This document shows, piece after piece, positions 32,901 through 45,612 of a stretch of DNA of 64,000 nt; within the stretch, counting starts at the first letter, position 1, and each line of letters starts with the position of its first letter. Where the stretch lies: positions 1,054,001 through 1,118,000 of the forward strand of contig NC_041691.1 of assembly GCF_900005765.1 (NCBI RefSeq), given 5' to 3'. A program made the position numbers and the translations under genes. The DNA comes from Plasmodium relictum (lineage: Eukaryota; Apicomplexa; Aconoidasida; Haemosporida; Plasmodiidae). A model generated the notes under the pieces. The model was not told where the DNA came from. It ran no database searches and was given only the letters and a program-made list of their open reading frames with translations.

Positions 32901-33042
32901 TTAATGTTTACTTCTTTTTTTTTCTTTATTAGTTTTATATATTTATATTAAAGAACTTAACGAAAAAAGTATATTGATAATCAAAGGATTAACAACTCAG
33001 TTATCACATAAAATCCTTTCCTATCTTCTTCTTCAAAAAAAA
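29966..33042. promoter_or_regulatory. Long divergent intergenic region, 3 kb
   Basis: Lies between the start of the kinase (-) and the start of the Lys/Asn-rich gene (+). Extremely A/T-rich. A short GGATA pentamer repeat is at 30515-30542. One clear structured element, a two-tier hairpin at 32555-32589, lies in the last 500 bases. The reading frame of the next gene is open from 32974 but has no ATG before 33043. No other gene seen. Confidence 0.5.
32555..32589 (+). other. Two-tier hairpin before the Lys/Asn-rich gene
   Basis: AACCT (32555-32559) pairs with AGGTT (32585-32589), and inside it GCTGC (32567-32571) pairs with GCAGC (32577-32581) around ACTAA. The asymmetric internal loop is CATAATA/ACA. 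It is strikingly GC-richer than its surroundings and is followed by a T run. It could be a leader hairpin or part of a small RNA; strand is arbitrary. Confidence 0.4.
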
Positions 33043-36000
33043 ATGCTTAAAGGAGAGATAATAAAAAAAAAAAATAATTCTTTTTGTCATCTAAATGTTG
33101 GTGATGATATTTATGAGTTAGTTAAAAAATATGATAATAAAAAAAAAAATGAAAATATTACTGATTCTAATATAACAGAGGAAAACAAAAAAAAATGTAT
33201 ACTGAAAATAAATAAAAGCGAAAAAAATGAAAGCAAAACAAAAATTATAAAATGTAATTTCTTATCAGAAAACGATAAATTGCATATTTTAGAAAATTTA
33301 AAGAAGATTAATTTAACTAAAAGCCCTAACTCTAAAAATATTACAAAAAAAATAAATTTATTTCGTTGCCATTCTTTTTGTATAGACAAAATAGAAAATA
33401 TAAATATAATTAAGAAAAAGGAAATATCTAAAAATGAAGAAACAACTTTAAAAAAAAAAAACACAAAGTTAACAAACGAAAAAAAAGAAACTTTCATAAA
33501 AGAAAATAGAAATTGCAATGAAAAGATTGAAAATATAATAAAAGAAAATAGAAATGATGATATAAAAAAAGAAACTAAAGTTATTTCTAAAAAAAAAGCA
33601 GATAGTGTGAATAAGGAATTTCATTTAAAATCATTTTACCAGAAGAATAGCAAAACACAACTTACTTATAATAACAGTAGCAATAAAAACTCGAATAAGT
33701 TAAATTTGTATGAGAATAAAAAATGCACTAATATTTTAGGTGATCATATAAATGAAATTGTAAATAAAAATGAAATATATTTTGATCAAAAAAAATTAAA
33801 AGAAGCAAAAAAAAAAAACTCTTCAGAGAATTATTATTTTATACATAATTATGAAAAAAGTGATTCAACAAAAGTTACTTCAAAAAAAGTTTTTCCCTTA
33901 AATGAAAAGACAATTTCATATTATGAGACAAGAAAAAGAGATTACATAAAATTAAATAAAATAAAAAAAGGACACTCTGAAAGAATTACTTTAAATTTGA
34001 AAGAGTTTTCTGATATTAAAAAGAAAAATCTTAATAATCATGATTATAGTAAAACGGAGTCTAATATCAATTTATTAATAAATAATAAAAAAAGTGAAAA
34101 TATCTTTTTATCGGAAAAAATGAATTCAAGTAACTTGTTTAATAATTATCATTCATTAAATAATTCATTAAAACTCACTGTTTCTTCTTCATCAAACATA
34201 ATCTCATCTATTTCTTCTTATGATAAAAAAATAAGAAATGTTAGTGAAAATATAAAAAAAGATATTTTAGAAGGAGAAAAAACAAAAAAAAAATTTCTTC
34301 ATTTAAAATATAAACATGGAAAATACATAAGAGAAAATTGTGACAGTTGTATAGAAAGAAGAATAACAAAAAAAGATAAAAAAAAAAAAATAGACAAAAA
34401 AGAAAAAGAAAGTATGCAAAAAATAAAGGAAAATGAAAAAGAAAAAAAAAAAAAAAAAAATAATTATAGCAATAATAATATTATTTATAATTCCAAGTTA
34501 CAAAATTTACATAAAAAAAATGAATCAAATAAAAATTATTGTTCTAGTATAAATCAATGCAAAGAAAAAAAAAGGATAATAGAAATTAATACAATATATC
34601 ATATTATAAGATATAAAAAAATGTTAAAAAAAATAAAAACAGATATATTAAAAACCATTAAAAAAATAACAGAAGCAAACGAAGTAAAATTACCAGAATA
34701 TTTTAATACAAAAAAGTATTTTATGAAATTTTTAAAAAAGTTGAAACAATTTTTAAAAAGAAAGATTGATGAAATAAAGAGACTAAATACATTTGAAAAG
34801 AAAAATAGTATTTATGAATTATTTCTAAGCAATAAACAAAATACTTTATTGTTAAAAAAATATTTAAGAAAGAAGAAAATTCTATCAAAATACTTAAACA
34901 GATACATGCATAAAAAAAATTCATCCAGTTATATTTCTAATTATAATAATGAAAAGTCAGGAAGTTTAAATTATTATCAAAATTTAATAGAATTAAAAAA
35001 GACTTTATTAATGAAAAGTAAATCTAATCAATTAATTAACAAAGTTAATGAAAAAAAAAATAATAATAATAATAATAATAAAGATAATACTGATAAATTA
35101 TTAAAAATTGAAAATAAGTATTCCATAGAGAGAAATAAAGACAAGATAAACAAAAAGCCTTCTAATAACAAATATGAAAAAGATAATTGCAAAAATTTTA
35201 ATATATTCGAAAAAAAGATATTTGCAAAAAATATAATACAAAAAGGGAATTATAATAAGAAATATTTTGAAAATTTTAATAAAAATGAGAATAATTATAA
35301 AAATATTTCAATGTCTCTTGTATACTTAACAAAAGACAGTGATATAATTTCAAAAAATTTATCTTACTCAGGAAAAGTTATACCAAAAAACTCCTCATTA
35401 GTATCAAATGATAAACAAAGTTTCTATCGTGATCATCAAAAGGTACTAGAAAATTATACAACTGTAACCAAAAAAAGAGAAAACAATAAATTAAAAAGTG
35501 AAATAAAAGAAAATATTAATTTTATAAATGAAGTTAATAATAAGTTAAATAACGAAATAAAAGAAAATAATAATTTAATAAATGAACCTAATAATAATTT
35601 AAAAAAAGAAATAAAAGAAGATGATAATTTTAAAAATGAACTTAATAATAATTTAAAAAAAGAAATAAAAGAAGATGATAATTTTAAAAATGAACTTAAT
35701 AATAATTTAAAAAAAGAAATAAAAGAAGATGATAATTTTAAAAATGAACTTAATAATAATTTAAAAAAAGAAATAAAAGAAGATGATAATTTTAAAAATG
35801 AACTTAATAATAATTTAAAAAAAGAAATAAAAGAAGATGATAATTTTAAAAATGAATTTAATAATAATTTAAAAAATGAAATAAAAGAAAATAATCATTT
35901 AAAAAATGAAGTAAAAGATAATTATTCGAAAAATGAAATAAAAGTAGATATTCATCTGAAAAAGAAAGCAAAAGAAGATACTAGTTTGAGGAATGAAATA

Positions 36001-37326
36001 AAAGAAGATAATAATTTGAAAAATGAAATAAAAAAAGATAAAATAAAGGTAGATAATGGATTCAAAAATGTAATGAAAGAAGATAGCAATCTAAAAAATG
36101 AAATAAAAGAAAAGAAAATAAATGGAGATAATGAATTAAAAAATGTAGTAAAAGAAGATAATAATTTAAAAAATGAAATAAAAGAAAAGAAAATAAATGG
36201 AGATAATGAATTAAAAAATGTAGTAAAAGAAGATAATAATTTAAAAAATGAAATAAAAGAAAAGAAAATAAAGGGAGATAATGAATTAAAAAATATGCCT
36301 ATGAGCAATAACGTACATATAAAATATTTAGGAATGAATAAAAAAAAAAGCAGCGAAGTAATAAGTGATAATACTAATAAAGCATTCAATAATACTCTTA
36401 AAATGAGTACCTATGATAAATCATTTAATAATTTTATAGGTAATTATAATAGAATACTTTATTTAAAAAAATGCAACAATTATTATCAATATAATAGTGG
36501 TAACTCCCATAATAACATAATTAATTTTTCAAATATTGATAATATTAAAATTAATATAATTAATCAAAATTTTCAAAACAACTTACTACAAAATAGTTTT
36601 TATATAAATGGAAATGAAAAAAAGAGTAATAATAGTTATAAAATGAAAGTCTATAAAAAAACTGAGCCTAGTAATTGTGATGATGAAAATATATTAAATA
36701 GAAAAATTAATATAATCAAAAATAATAAGAAGTTTTTATGTAATAGTGAAAGCTTTTATGAAAATAATTTACGTACAGTGAAACTTCTTAGGAGAGAAGA
36801 CGGTAGTATAGTTAATAAAATTAAAAAAAAAATTTTTAGGAACTATAATTCTGCATTATTTTTTTTTAAAAAACAGATTTACAGAACAAATATATTAATT
36901 CATAAAAATAAAAAAAAAATTTTTAAAAATAAATATTTATACGATTTTCAACAAAAGATTAAATATCCTTTTGATAATTTAAGAAAAGTGAAAATACCAC
37001 TTCTTTTCTCATATAACAAAGTTGATAATTCCAATAATAACCAAAATGAAAAAAAACAAAAAAATTTAAATGAATTACAATTTAATGGTAAGAATAAAAT
37101 AAAGGAACATAAATTTTTTTTTATAATATGGAAAAGAAAAAAAAAAAAAATTAAACTATATATAATATATTTATTTATACAAAATAGACGTTTTAATTTT
37201 ATGTTTATATTTTATTTTTTTCTATTTATAGGAAGTTACTTAAAAGAAAAAGAAATAACGTTCTCACGTAAAATGACTAAATATCAAGCTAAAAGGAAAA
37301 TGTATAGAAGACGAAAGAAAAGATAA
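33043..37326 (+). CDS. Large Lys/Asn-rich protein with tandem repeats, unknown function
   Basis: The first ATG of the long frame is 33043. The frame is uninterrupted to 37326, but 37088-37231 looks like a retained 144-base, frame-neutral intron: GTAAGA donor, T-rich body, TTTATAG acceptor, and a hydrophobic stretch unlike the rest. Splicing joins GGA in frame and gives about 1379 residues. The protein is basic and low-complexity. It has five 18-residue repeats of the type LKKEIKEDDNFKNELNNN (35590-35859) and about 2.6 copies of a 25-residue repeat (36100-36298). The C-terminus is very basic (KRKMYRRRKKR). No domain recognised; the repeats are likely helical. Confidence 0.75.
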   Translation: MLKGEIIKKKNNSFCHLNVGDDIYELVKKYDNKKKNENITDSNITEENKKKCILKINKSEKNESKTKIIKCNFLSENDKLHILENLKKINLTKSPNSKNITKKINLFRCHSFCIDKIENINIIKKKEISKNEETTLKKKNTKLTNEKKETFIKENRNCNEKIENIIKENRNDDIKKETKVISKKKADSVNKEFHLKSFYQKNSKTQLTYNNSSNKNSNKLNLYENKKCTNILGDHINEIVNKNEIYFDQKKLKEAKKKNSSENYYFIHNYEKSDSTKVTSKKVFPLNEKTISYYETRKRDYIKLNKIKKGHSERITLNLKEFSDIKKKNLNNHDYSKTESNINLLINNKKSENIFLSEKMNSSNLFNNYHSLNNSLKLTVSSSSNIISSISSYDKKIRNVSENIKKDILEGEKTKKKFLHLKYKHGKYIRENCDSCIERRITKKDKKKKIDKKEKESMQKIKENEKEKKKKKNNYSNNNIIYNSKLQNLHKKNESNKNYCSSINQCKEKKRIIEINTIYHIIRYKKMLKKIKTDILKTIKKITEANEVKLPEYFNTKKYFMKFLKKLKQFLKRKIDEIKRLNTFEKKNSIYELFLSNKQNTLLLKKYLRKKKILSKYLNRYMHKKNSSSYISNYNNEKSGSLNYYQNLIELKKTLLMKSKSNQLINKVNEKKNNNNNNNKDNTDKLLKIENKYSIERNKDKINKKPSNNKYEKDNCKNFNIFEKKIFAKNIIQKGNYNKKYFENFNKNENNYKNISMSLVYLTKDSDIISKNLSYSGKVIPKNSSLVSNDKQSFYRDHQKVLENYTTVTKKRENNKLKSEIKENINFINEVNNKLNNEIKENNNLINEPNNNLKKEIKEDDNFKNELNNNLKKEIKEDDNFKNELNNNLKKEIKEDDNFKNELNNNLKKEIKEDDNFKNELNNNLKKEIKEDDNFKNEFNNNLKNEIKENNHLKNEVKDNYSKNEIKVDIHLKKKAKEDTSLRNEIKEDNNLKNEIKKDKIKVDNGFKNVMKEDSNLKNEIKEKKINGDNELKNVVKEDNNLKNEIKEKKINGDNELKNVVKEDNNLKNEIKEKKIKGDNELKNMPMSNNVHIKYLGMNKKKSSEVISDNTNKAFNNTLKMSTYDKSFNNFIGNYNRILYLKKCNNYYQYNSGNSHNNIINFSNIDNIKINIINQNFQNNLLQNSFYINGNEKKSNNSYKMKVYKKTEPSNCDDENILNRKINIIKNNKKFLCNSESFYENNLRTVKLLRREDGSIVNKIKKKIFRNYNSALFFFKKQIYRTNILIHKNKKKIFKNKYLYDFQQKIKYPFDNLRKVKIPLLFSYNKVDNSNNNQNEKKQKNLNELQFNGKNKIKEHKFFFIIWKRKKKKIKLYIIYLFIQNRRFNFMFIFYFFLFIGSYLKEKEITFSRKMTKYQAKRKMYRRRKKR
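35590..35859 (+). repeat. Five 54-bp coding tandem repeats
   Basis: Five near-identical 54-bp units encode 18-residue Lys/Asp/Asn repeats; the last unit has one visible change (Leu to Phe). Diverged units continue on both sides. Near identity at DNA level indicates recent unequal exchange or slippage. Confidence 0.9.
36100..36298 (+). repeat. 75-bp coding tandem repeats, about 2.6 copies
   Basis: Units of 75 bp, two complete and one partial, encode EIKEKKINGDNELKN plus VVKEDNNLKN. They are nearly identical at DNA level except for one AAT/AAG change in the third unit. Confidence 0.85.
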
Positions 37327-37948
37327 AATAACTATACATCTATATGTGTTGTTTTATAACTTTTAAACTAATATTTTTTTAAAAAAGCAACATTAATATT
37401 TATGAAAAGAATATTTATTATTTTATTTTATTTTATTTTATTTTTTTTTTTATATTAGTTTTATTATTTTTTTTAGTTTCCAATTTTTGATAGATCAATT
37501 ATAATTATTCATTTTTCATTATTTTACTGAGTTGTAATGAATTTCTTTTATACATTTTAATTTTTTAATTTTTTTTCTGTAAAAATAAATATTTTTATTG
37601 TTTTCGCTAATTTTTTTCTAATATTTTTTTTAAATAAATTTTTTAGTTTACGTAATTTCTAATTATTTATCTCTCAATATCTATTCTATTTCCATATATA
37701 TATATTTTTCTAGAGTTTACATTTATTATTTTTTATGTACTCTTATATTTATGTTTCTTAGTAGGTAAAATTATTTTTTTAATTATTTATATGAATCAAA
37801 TACTATCTTAAAAATATATATATATATATATCAGTGTAATAAAATAAAAAAAAAATAGATGGGTGAATGAATAAATGAAATAAACTAAAAATATATATTA
37901 TATATAAACATTTTCTTTTCCAAAAATTATTTATTTTTTTTTTTTTTT
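37327..37948. other. Convergent intergenic region
   Basis: Short 3'-to-3' gap between two large genes, T-rich on the + strand. No structured RNA or exon seen. Confidence 0.5.
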
Positions 37949-40900
37949 TTATGTATAATCTATGTTATTACTATTTTCATATATATAAAAGCGTATATTA
38001 TTTATCATTTCAACAAAATGAATCGAAAAAAAATCTAATAAATCTTGTGATATGACTTTTTTTTTTAAAAAAATATTAATTGTATATATAATACCTCTAA
38101 ATAATGACACAATAAAAAGTAAAAAAAAACATAAGATATAAACAAAACAAGAAAATATAAAATTATTAAAAAAATAAACATCTATCAAGAATAGGAAAAC
38201 TAAGAAAAAAGATAAAGCTAAAATATATATAGAATTAGTTAGAAGTAAATAATAGGAATAATTGGTATTAGTATTTTTATCAAAGCATTTTTTTCGTATT
38301 ATAAATTTATTACTTATTCTTTTTGTTTTCTCATTTTTTTCTTTTCTTTTTTCGGAGTATTTATTATTTATAACACATTTATCGTATTTTCCTAAAATTA
38401 CTTCTTTTTTTTTTTTTAATTTGTGTTCACTTAACACATTCGATTTATATGCACTCATAGTATCAATATACTTGTTAAATTTTAAGTATTCATAATTTCT
38501 TTTTTTTAATGAAATTAGTGTGTTATAAATGCGTGAAAATTGAGAACAATATAATAAGGAATCATAATCTTTTAAATTATATGTATTATATTTCTTATTT
38601 AAAAATTCATTTATTTTAGAACAAACACTTTTTTTTTTAAGATCGTAATTTTTGATAGTTATAATATTATCATCACTTGATAAATAACTATAATTTTTTA
38701 TATTGGACAGAAATACTTCCTTAAATAGATGACTTGTATTTTTTAATAAATTAATGCATATATTAAATGTTAATTTTTTTCTAGCATTTTGAATAGTATG
38801 AAACTTGTAATTATGATTAAAGTGTTCTATCATTTTTCTTTTAAATCTTCTTTTTTTCTTATGTTTCTTTATATTATATTTTCTTAAAAATAATTCTTCA
38901 ATTTTTTTTTCTTTGTTATAACTTTTATAAATGTAACCTTTGCACATACCTTCTAATTCTTTACTTGCTTTACTTTCTGGGATATTTAAATTTTTTTTGC
39001 TTATAATGAAATATTTTTTTTTGAGCTCTTTCATTATATTTCTTCTGTTGTGTTGTTTATATGCATCGTTATTGTTTTCATTTTTTCCATCATTCTTATG
39101 TATACTACCATTAGCTTTGTTTTTGCAGTTGATTCTTCTAAAAAGTATATTTTTTTTTTTTAGAGAAGCTTTTCTTTTTTTGTATAAATAATTATTAACT
39201 AATTTAATAACTTTGGTTTCTTCATTTTCTCTTTTATTTGGTAATATAATTTTTATATTTTTTTTTTTTTTATATATATTACTTTTAAATTTACACCTTT
39301 TTCTTTTTTTATAATTTTCATTATAGTTCTCAACATTAGAATTATTATTTTTAAACAAATAAAAAATATTATAATAGTGAGAAAGGCTAGCATATAGTAT
39401 CTGATTATTTAAATTTATAAAAAAGTTGGTAAATTTTATATTTAGATTATCTCTACTTAAATTTTCATTTAACAAATAATCATTATTTCCATTTTTGTTA
39501 TAACTGTTATTAATTTTTTCATTGAAAGAATAAAAATTAATTTTATTTTTATGCTTATAATACTTATGAAACTTTTTTTTCTTTGAATAAATTTTCTTTT
39601 TAAATAATAAATTATTTTTTTTATGTTTATATTTTTCATTAAAAATGCCTACAATTTTTCTATTACTTGAATTGAATAATTTAGGATTATTCCATTGTTT
39701 TTTCAGTAATTCTGTATTCTCTTTTTCTATATTAATTTTATTTTCAGATAATTTGTCTATTTTATTATATATAAGAATAGATTCATTTTCTTCATGGAAT
39801 ATATAATTATAATTGCTACAATAATAATCATGAGAAGAACTATACTTACTAAAAAAAATGCAATTATTAGAATAACTTATTTTATTTAAAACATTACATT
39901 TCTTTATTTTTCTTTCCTTATTTAATTTATTAAATTCATTAATACCATTGAAATTGTCATTTAAAAAATCTGATGTACGAAAATTATTTCTTAAATTTGG
40001 TAAATCCATTTCATTTGTGAAAATAGAAAAATGATTTAATTCTTCACTTAAGTTACTTTCTTCTTTTACGTCAATGAAAGCTAAACTTTCGTAAAAGAAT
40101 TCTAAAAGAAAATTACTGTTATCATTTCTTATATTAAGAAATTTTGTTTTTTCAAAAAAATTGAAGTTAAATATATTGTTTAAATCTACATGGTGACTAT
40201 TAACTAATGCTTCAGATAAGTATATATTCCTTTTTATACTATATGTTAATTTTGATAATTCATCAAAATAATTGAAACAAGAAGAAATAATATTATAAAA
40301 ATTATTGTCTATTAATCTTTGGCTATCAATTATTTCTTCATTTAAAAAAAAATTAGAAAAAATATATATGCATTCATAAAAAAAAATTTTCTCAAATAAT
40401 CTATTGAAAATGTCATATTTATTTATTAAATAATCATACATGCTTTCAATTAGTATTTCTCTATTCATATTGACTATATTTTGAATGATATAATCATTCG
40501 TTTTGAAACCATTTGTATTTAAATAAAGGTAATATTTTTTATAGCTATTTTTAATTAATTTCTCTTTTTTTCTTTTTATATTAATTATATCTGATAAAAT
40601 AAAAAAGTGATTAACATAATTTAATATACTTTTGTTTTCTGTTTTTTCTTTTACTTTGATATTTAATAAACAGCTTGATTGCTTAAAGGGTTCGTTAATA
40701 TCTTTCAATGCATATATATCGTTGTACTTATTATTACTTTTAATGTTCTTATAAACTTTTCTCTCTTTATTATTTTCTTCGAATAATAAAATTTCTCTTT
40801 CTTTTTTATATATAGTTTCTTTATGTTCTTTCGATTTTTTTCTTTCTTTGTTCTCTACTTCATTTTTTATTTTATCTTTTGCTTCCTTTCTTATTTCTCC

Positions 40901-43261
40901 CTCTAATTCTTTACTTTTTTTGTTGTTATTATTTTCTTTTTCTTTTTGTTCCTTGTATCTATCTTTCTCTTTCTCCTTCTCTTTCTCTTCCTCTTCCTCT
41001 TCCTCTTCCTCTTCCTCTTCCTCTTCCTCTTCCTCTTCCTCTTCCTCTTTCTCTTTCTCTTCCTCTTCCTCTTCCTCTTCCTCTTCCTCTTCCTCTTCCT
41101 CTTCCTCTTCTCCTTCTTCCTCGTTCTCTTCCTTTTCTTTAATATGTTCGTATAATTTGTTTATTATTTTTTTTTTTTTTTTATCTTCAGATAATTGATT
41201 ATTTAAAACATGTCTATTTATCTTTTTAAAATCTTCACATTTTAATGTCTGTACTCCTCTACTTATTTTATTTTTTTTTATTTCACTCATCGTTTCTGTT
41301 TCCTTGTCTTTTGTAATTTTTTCTTTTTTATGATTCAATGTTTGTGTATCTTTATCTGTTGTTAATATAGATTTTTTTTTTATTATATGCTCATAATCTT
41401 CTTCTTTATTTTTTATATTTTGTTGTATTTCTGTGTTATTTTTTTCTTCTAATAAGTATACACTTTTAACATTATTATTTTCACTTTTTGTAGTGATAGA
41501 TTTCATTCTATTAAAATTATTATGATCATTTTTTAATACTAATTTTGTTCTTTTCAATTCTGGTTTTTTAATTTCTTTTTCATTCTTTTTTGCTTTATTA
41601 CTTTCAATTAATAAATTTTTTTGTTTAATTATAAATTCTAATTCTTCTTTTTTTTTTATAATCATTAACTTTTCTGTTTCCATTAAACTAATTTTTTTCT
41701 TTAATTTTTGAATGATAATGTTAGTATTTTTTAGTTTTTCATTTTCTTTTTTTATTTCATTGAAATTCTCTTTATATTTTTCGTACTCTTCAAAGTACTT
41801 TTCGCTAATTTTTAGTTGATTCAAAAGTTCTTCAACTTTCTTATTAAGATTATTTTTTATTTCTTCATTTTTTATTTTATTCTCTCTGAATTCTTTGTCT
41901 ATACAATATAATTTTACATATAAGTTTTTTGTTTTCAAAAAAAAAATTCCAAAATAGACGTAAGTTAAATATAAAAGCACCATTATAATATTTATTCCTT
42001 TTTTTATTAATTGATCATTTTTCATTTTTCTAACTTTATGTAAGTGCCTATAAAAAGTTTCACATACTTTATTCAAATTTTCAATACTAAACGCTTGCTT
42101 TACATCTTCGATATTATATTCATATATAGATTTTTCGTTTAAATTTAAGAAAATAGAATAAACATCTTTACAGTATAAATTTTCATTAGAATTAAAGTTA
42201 TCTTTATTATTTATATCACAATAAAATTTGTTACTTATTGAATTCTTATAGAACGATTCAATTAAAATATTATCTGAAATATCATCATTTAAAGCATTAT
42301 TTTTTGAACGTATATTTGTATAAAATGCCTCATTGTTTTCACATTTTATGTTAGTATATTTTATTTTAGTTTTATTTTCATTCTTAAACGACCTTTTATT
42401 CATTATTTCATCATTATTATATTCCTTATTGGTAATTTTTTCAAAAAATTTATTTGCGTTTTCTAAATTATTTTTATTGCTTTTTCTTATACAACTAAAT
42501 AAAAAAACTAATAATAAAATAAACTCTTTTATAATTGGGTGTAAATTAATAGCATTTTCTTGAATCATAACTTTTAATGTTTCTTCAATATTTTCACATG
42601 TTTCGAACTTTATATTTTTAATATAAAAATCATCATCACTTTCAATATCACTTTCACTTTCATTTTCAATTTCAGATATTATATTATCGCTGCTATCATG
42701 CTTTAGTTCAAGTTCATTTTCGTTATCCTTTTGAATTATATCTATACCTAACTATTAATGAAATATATTTTTCAGATATTTTAAAAATTATGTAAAGCTT
42801 CATAGTAAATGAAGTATCTATGCATAAATATTTTTTTTTATCTTATTTTATTATTCTAATTTAATTTTTATTGTTTATTTTATTATTATTTTTTTTTTTT
42901 TTTTACGTCTATTAAATTTTGTATATTCCACGGGCTTTCACCTAGTTTTGCTTTTATATTCAGAATTACTGATTTATCAGCAATTCCTTAAAAAAAAAAA
43001 AAAGAGAATATAGAATTACATTTTTTATAAATATAATAATTATTTATTTTTTTTTCTTTATAAACCTGAATTTAACAAATCATCCGTGTCTACTGTATCT
43101 GATCCTCTCTTATATAAAAAAAAAAAAAAAAATGTTTTTTTCATAACATTCAGAATAAAAAATGCATTTTTTATATCAATATATTTTATCTTTTTTTCAA
43201 TTTTTCTTTTTACTGATAAATTAGTTAAGAACAATTTGAGCTCGTCTACTACTTTAGACAT
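37949..43261 (-). CDS. Large membrane/coiled-coil protein, unknown function
   Basis: Exons in transcript order: 43261-43066, 42986-42907, 42751-37949; frame kept, about 1692 residues. The long third exon lacks its own start, because coding continues in frame upstream of its first ATG (42568) to the acceptor at 42752-42753. Hydrophobic segments occur near residues 169-179, 346-362 and, at the C-terminus, about 1603-1673 (two or three spans). After the second span a Lys/Glu-rich coiled coil runs for several hundred residues and includes a Glu tract (genomic 40977-41130). The remainder is basic and Asn/Lys-rich. No known domain is recognised; it is probably an integral membrane scaffold. Likely Plasmodium-specific. 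Confidence 0.75.
40977..41130 (-). repeat. GAGGAA/GAAGAG hexamer repeat encoding a Glu tract
   Basis: On the + strand CTTCCT hexamers repeat with occasional CTTTCT units. Read on the minus strand this gives Glu runs broken by a few Lys. The long Ser-rich and Leu-rich open frames on the + strand here are artefacts of this repeat. Confidence 0.9.
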
Positions 43262-43550
43262 TTTAATAAAATTATTATTTTATACTTTTATACATTATTA
43301 ATGCAAAAATTTGATTAAGAGTATTTTTAAATAAAAAAAAAATTACTATCAAAAATGATAGAGAAAAAAAAACAATATATTTTTTTTTAATGAAATAGAA
43401 TATTCTTAATTCTTAAAATTTATTAAAAAAAAAAAAAAAAACATAAAAAAAGAGTTGTAAGTACAAAATTACATATTTTGTAAGTACACAAAAAAAGAAA
43501 AAAGAAAATAAAATTAAAAATAAAATTAAAAATAAAAACATATATTATTA

Positions 43551-45568
43551 TTAATTTGGATAAATATAAACAGGTTTAAAAGAATTCAAAAATTCAGTAT
43601 AATTTACTTTATCATCTGCTTCTACAGTATATGCCAATAAATCTATTTGCTCGTCTGTTAAAGGCTTATTCCTTCAAAAAAAAAAAAACAGAAAAGAAAT
43701 TATAAAATACATATAATGTTAAAATAATTAAAATTATAAATAATAAAGTAAAATAATTAAAGAAAATTGGTCAATGAAAAGCATAAGTATTTTTCTTAAT
43801 GCTTTAGTTTTTTTTTTTTTTATTTCATTTAGAAAATTACATTTCATATTTCTGTTGTTGTAAAATTTTATTTAATTCTAATAAGACATATCTAAAATGT
43901 AAACTTGTTATTTTTCCTTGTGTTGAATCTTCTAAGTATTTCAAGCATTTTTTTAAGGGTACCTTATTTTCATATATGACAGTACATATATGACACCATA
44001 TCTAAAAAAAAAAAAAAAAATTACACAAAGAAAATGGATAATAGATAAGAAAGAATACATATTTCATAAATAAAAAATTTAAAAAGAAAATTATAACCTC
44101 GTCTACATAAGAATATTTACTTTTATTCACAATATAAAAGGCTTGTAAAAATTCAAGGAAATTAATTTTACATGACTTTGTTATGTCTATAGATTTAGCT
44201 AGCTTTAAAAATTTGGGGAAAGAAAAAAAAATTATTTCATTAAAATTTAAAGAAAAAACAATTTAATATTTCATGAATAAAACTTATAAAAAAAAAATAT
44301 ATATATTATTTATTAATTTATTATTACTTCTAATAAAATATTATCATTAACTTCAAAATCCACTTCTTTACTAATTTTATTCATGTCAAATGTTTTAATT
44401 GCTTTGACAAAATCATTATAGTCTAAATAACCTATTAAAAAAATAAAATAAAAAATTAAATAGATATATTTATATGTATATATACTCTATTATTTGAGAT
44501 ACATTTTTATGTGAATTTTTTTTTTTTTTTTGTATAATTTTAAGATATAAACCATTTCCAAAATGATCATAATTTTTGAATTTTTGAAATAAAGCAACAG
44601 CTTTTATTACACTTGATCTTTTTCTCCTCTCAGAATTATTCCTTAGGTTATTTTCTTCGTAAAATTTATAGTGAAAATTAGCAATATCTGTACTATCAGA
44701 TAAAATATATTTACCAATTGTTTCGATTAATTTTTTTATTTTTTCATTGTTTATATACTCCTTATTAATTGATAAACGGTAACACACTCTCATTTTACCA
44801 ATAAATTCAGCTACATCAATTTTATCATTTTCTAATATTTTATTTTTTTTACATAAGGAGTTACTGTTGATTAATCTCATTAAAATTCTGATTTGTACAA
44901 TTGATAGATCTACAGGGTGATAAAAAAAAAAAAAAAAAGCGTAAATATTTTTTAAATAATACATAAAATGCTTTAAATATGAGAATTAATACATAAAAGT
45001 ATTTTTAAAAAAAAACATTTACCTATATTTAAATCTTTTAAAACTTGTTCAAATTCAGAAAATGTAACCTTTCCATCTAAGTTCTTATCAAATACCATTA
45101 AAGTTTCTCTTAAGCTTAAGTCTGCTTTTAGTAAAGTTTCATATAAATGTTCAAAACATTCATTCTTCCATTCTGTATTTATAAACTTTTCGTTAGGAGC
45201 ATAATTTACTTTAAATCTACTTAAGACATTATTATAATTTACACAATTATTTTCAATAATTTTTAATTTTTTACATAAATAAATCCAGGGAACATTTTTT
45301 ATTTTGCTAACTTTTTCTAGTTCTTCTCTTTAAAAAAAAAAAAAATATATAAAAATATTACATAAAAGTGTAAAAAAATTAAGATTAATAATTTTTTTTT
45401 TAAATTACGTCCATGTATTTATGTTAACGATTCCTGTTTTTTGTTTATCTTTTCTGTATAAATTGTTCCATAAGGAATTTTTTTCATTGCAAATTAATGC
45501 ACTCAAACAACTCAAAATATCGTTCATTAAACCTTCGCAAGATATTTTCTTGTTTTTTTTTTGTTCCT

Positions 45569-45612
<44 letters not shown>

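Noticed and set aside
40848-41198. Ser-, Leu- and Phe-rich + strand frames
   Set aside because: They come from the CTTCCT repeat that encodes Glu on the minus strand.
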